64,000 nt of DNA from positions 434,001 through 498,000 of the forward strand of contig NZ_FOQO01000001.1 of NCBI RefSeq assembly GCF_900113765.1, written 5' to 3'. The translations under genes and the position numbers were made by a program. This DNA comes from Parapedobacter indicus (lineage in GTDB: Bacteria > Bacteroidota > Bacteroidia > Sphingobacteriales > Sphingobacteriaceae). The notes below the pieces were generated by a model. The model was not told where the DNA came from, did no database searches, and worked only from the letters and a program-made list of their open reading frames with translations. This document shows positions 61,493 through 64,000 of this stretch, one piece after another (position 1 is the first letter of the stretch; each line of letters starts with the position of its first letter).

Positions 61493-62431
61493 ATGACCCT
61501 TACGCAACTAGAATATATTATAGCGGTTGACACCTATCGCAGTTTTGTGGCAGCTGCGGAGAAATGTTTTGTAACCCAGCCAACGCTGAGCATGCAAATC
61601 CAGAAATTGGAGGAGTCCATCGGCGCGCGAATATTTGATCGCAGCAGACAACCGATTGTTCCGACGGAGGTGGGCGTTGAAATCATCAAACAGGCTCGGG
61701 TGGTGCTCACGGAAAGCCGAAAAATCAACGAATTAGTGCAGTTGAAAAAGGGTGAATTGGAAGGTGAATTCCGTATCGGTGTGATTCCGACCATTGCCCC
61801 GTACCTATTACCGAGAGTGTTGGGGAGTTTTATGAAACGGTTCCCCAAGCTACAACTACAGATTTGGGAATACACGACCGAGGTAATTATCCGTGAATTA
61901 AAGGCAGGGCTGCTGGATTGTGGCTTATTATCTACTCCGGTTTACGACCCGGCATTGGTGGAGCGCCCGATGTTCTACGAACCGTTTGTTGCCTACCTAT
62001 CATCCGATAGTTCAATGATCGCAAAAAAAGAGGTGACTTCCGATGATGTATTAGGCGACAAGCTATGGCTGCTTACAGAAGGACATTGTATGCGCGGTCA
62101 GGTATTGAATATCTGCCAGCGTAAGCGCAGCATGGAACCTGAAGGAACCTTCGAATATAACACGGGTAGCGTGGAGACATTGAAGCGGATGGTCGACAGC
62201 AACTCCGGAACGACGATCCTGCCGGAGCTAAGTATTGAAGACTTTGACGAAGATCAATTGGCCCGCGTTCGTTATTTCAAGTCGCCCGAGCCCGTGCGGG
62301 AAATCAGTTTGGTGACCACACATAACTTCTTGAAAAAACTGGCCATTGATGCATTGGAAAAGGAAATTAAAGAGTCGATTCCCAAACGATTCAAGTCAAA
62401 AAAGAAGAAGGACGTAATGGGATTTGAATAA
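61493..62431 (+). CDS. oxyR: OxyR-like hydrogen peroxide sensor (LysR family)
   Basis: This 312-residue LysR-type regulator has an N-terminal helix-turn-helix (YRSFVAAAEKCFVTQPTLSM) and a C-terminal sensor with GHCMRGQVLNIC, in which Cys199 and Cys208 sit at exactly the numbers of the E. coli OxyR disulfide pair. It should activate peroxide-defence genes after oxidation. It lies between the CoA-transferase and the ClC gene on the same strand; no catalase or peroxidase gene is beside it. Confidence 0.92.
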   Translation: MTLTQLEYIIAVDTYRSFVAAAEKCFVTQPTLSMQIQKLEESIGARIFDRSRQPIVPTEVGVEIIKQARVVLTESRKINELVQLKKGELEGEFRIGVIPTIAPYLLPRVLGSFMKRFPKLQLQIWEYTTEVIIRELKAGLLDCGLLSTPVYDPALVERPMFYEPFVAYLSSDSSMIAKKEVTSDDVLGDKLWLLTEGHCMRGQVLNICQRKRSMEPEGTFEYNTGSVETLKRMVDSNSGTTILPELSIEDFDEDQLARVRYFKSPEPVREISLVTTHNFLKKLAIDALEKEIKESIPKRFKSKKKKDVMGFE

Positions 62432-62472
62432 ATGGTTAATGGCTAATTGTTAATAGGTAATTGTGGTTAATA

Positions 62473-64000
62473 ATGGAAAGGCGGCAACGGCATATCATTT
62501 ACCGGCTCAACCAATGGCGGATGCAGAAGATTTCCAACCGCAATTTTATGGTGTTGCTGGCAGTGGTGGTAGGCATTGTTGGCGGACTGGCGGCCGCAGC
62601 CCTAAAGGGGCTTACGCACTACATTGCAGCCTTTTTGCAGGACGATTTACAATGGCAGTATAAGTATTATCTTTACCTGTTTTTTCCCCTTATCGGTATC
62701 TTGCTTAGTGTACTTTATGTACGCCGATTTATCCGAAAAGGGACCTTCGAACACGGCATGACTCCGATTATTTATGCTATTTCCCGCAAATCCAGCCGTA
62801 TTCAGGTGCATAATATTTATTCGCAGATTATCACCAGCGCACTCACGGTAGGGTTTGGCGGGTCCGCCGGATTGGAGGCTCCCATTGCCTATAGCGGCTC
62901 TGCTATCGGAGCGAATGCAGGGCGCTTTTTTGGTTTAAATTACCGCGAAGTGACTATGCTCTTGGCCTGCGGGGCTGCCGCAGGTATAGCCGGTGCTTTT
63001 AATAGCCCAGTAGCTGGGATGATTTTCGCCATTGAGATCCTGTTACCTGAGTTTTCCATCCCGGCATTTATTCCCTTGCTAATGGCCGCAGCCACAGCGT
63101 CTGTCGTGTCTAAACTGATCTATAGCGAGCCGCTCTTCCACTTGGTTACAGACGACTGGGAATTTCAGGCATTGTTCTTTTACCTCTTATTGGCCGTTTT
63201 AATAGGGCTTTTTTCGATTTACTTTGCTAAAATCAGTGTCTGGGTAAAAAGTGCTTTTGCCAAAATTAAAAACCCTTATCAAAAGGTGTGGGTCAGCGGT
63301 CTGAGCCTTGGTTTGATGATTTTTTTATTTCCTTCTCTTTATGGTGAGGGATATATCTCTATCCAGCGGATTCTTGATGGACGGACAGACGCTTTATTGG
63401 CGAACAGTATTTTTGCAGATTATCAGCATGTAGGGATATTGGTGACGGTATATGCCGTGATTACGGTATTCGCAAAATCGGCTGCGTCGCTCATTACACT
63501 CAGCAGCGGGGGGAATGGCGGGATATTCGGACCGAGCCTGGTAATGGGGGGGCTGTTGGGGTTCGCTTTTTCCTATGGAATCAACCTTACCGGGTTAATT
63601 GAATTGAATGTGCCTAACTTCGTGGTGGCCGGTATGGCAGCTGCGCTTAGCGGTATTATGCATGCACCCCTGACAGGAATTTTTCTTATCGCCGAGATTA
63701 CCGGGGGGTATGCGCTGATGGTTCCCTTGATGCTGGTTACGGCAATCTCGTACCTGATCAATCGAACTATATTGAAATATTCCATATATACCAAGGCGCT
63801 GGCCGAGCAGGGTGATCTGCTCACTCACGAAGACAAAGACCGTACGGTATTGAGCATGATGAAACTCCGCTACGTATTGGAACGGAACTTTACGATACTG
63901 CGACCCGATGAACGGCCAGCAGACCGCCGTTATGACATCATCCATACAAAGCGTAATATTTTTCCTGTGGTCGATACGACAGGCAAACTACTGGGCATTA
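62473..64000 (+). CDS. ClC family chloride channel/antiporter, 3' end missing
   Basis: This gene begins at ATG 62473 and is open to the window end (509 codons visible). It has about ten or more hydrophobic helices. The ClC signatures are GFGGSAGLEAPIAYSGSAIG (the GREGP region, with the gating Glu kept) and SSGGNGGIFGPSLVMGG (the GxFxP region). After the membrane part comes the start of a CBS domain (ILRPDERPADRRYDIIHTKR, FPVVDTTGKLLGI) cut by the window end. It exchanges chloride, or possibly fluoride or nitrate, across the inner membrane. It follows the OxyR-like gene by 41 bases. Confidence 0.93.
   Translation, partial: MERRQRHIIYRLNQWRMQKISNRNFMVLLAVVVGIVGGLAAAALKGLTHYIAAFLQDDLQWQYKYYLYLFFPLIGILLSVLYVRRFIRKGTFEHGMTPIIYAISRKSSRIQVHNIYSQIITSALTVGFGGSAGLEAPIAYSGSAIGANAGRFFGLNYREVTMLLACGAAAGIAGAFNSPVAGMIFAIEILLPEFSIPAFIPLLMAAATASVVSKLIYSEPLFHLVTDDWEFQALFFYLLLAVLIGLFSIYFAKISVWVKSAFAKIKNPYQKVWVSGLSLGLMIFLFPSLYGEGYISIQRILDGRTDALLANSIFADYQHVGILVTVYAVITVFAKSAASLITLSSGGNGGIFGPSLVMGGLLGFAFSYGINLTGLIELNVPNFVVAGMAAALSGIMHAPLTGIFLIAEITGGYALMVPLMLVTAISYLINRTILKYSIYTKALAEQGDLLTHEDKDRTVLSMMKLRYVLERNFTILRPDERPADRRYDIIHTKRNIFPVVDTTGKLLGI

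Noticed and set aside
62432..62472. Repetitive GGTTAAT-like words between the OxyR-like and ClC genes
   Set aside because: This is simple AT-rich drift of about 40 bases with no dyad or promoter match.

Overview
The window looks like a chromosomal segment from an aerobic member of the Bacteroidota, most likely Sphingobacteriaceae (Parapedobacter/Pedobacter-like; the family is an inference from gene content). The signs are a SusC/SusD pair, several promoters of the Bacteroidota type TTG-N19-21-TAnnTTTG, an HU/SPOR fusion protein, a DUF6695-type protein, and very little Shine-Dalgarno sequence before start codons. I saw no rRNA, tRNA, CRISPR array, insertion sequence or prophage.

Layout. 1-2991: the end of an M56 (BlaR1-like) membrane peptidase gene, a 380-base gap with repeats and a possible leader peptide, then pyrR-pyrB. 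3137-13699: a cell-envelope module made of a large TPR protein, a second TPR protein that is a chimera, an outer-membrane barrel, an HU-SPOR membrane protein, and ExbB-, ExbD- and TonB-like proteins, followed by folC. 15042-18916: a minus-strand run of asparaginase, TatD nuclease, FKBP isomerase lipoprotein and DHH phosphoesterase. 19129-22992: a sugar-acid dehydratase facing an AraC regulator and a DUF763 protein.

23179-41700 is the accessory highlight: a FadR-type regulator followed by one long plus-strand operon (SusC, SusD, sialidase, two sulfatases, a second sialidase, a third sulfatase, sialate O-acetylesterase, N-acetylneuraminate lyase, mutarotase, MFS transporter, and a second aldolase of the DHDPS family). 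Read in order, it takes up a sialylated and sulfated glycan, strips sulfate, acetyl and sialic acid from it, equilibrates the sialic acid anomers, imports them and cleaves them. The kinase and epimerase steps after ManNAc are not in the window. A 15-bp dyad lies upstream of SusC, and a related copy lies before the regulator gene, which suggests a shared operator.

41723-64000 is mostly housekeeping: panD, a DUF6695-type putative cysteine hydrolase, a ThuA/PQQ-dehydrogenase/PKD/cytochrome c fusion, an acyltransferase, DUF423, priA, an outer-membrane protein, pcm, a membrane-anchored MutS-like ATPase, smpB, a DtxR-type regulator with a palindromic promoter, sucD, a SpoU methyltransferase, rpsT, a DUF1080 lipoprotein, an AraC regulator, an acetyl-CoA hydrolase/CoA-transferase, an OxyR-like regulator, and a ClC channel cut by the window end.

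The most unusual observations are the chimeric TPR gene created by tandem duplication in the envelope module, the repeated leader upstream of pyrR, and the interleaved sialidase/sulfatase operon with its candidate operators.
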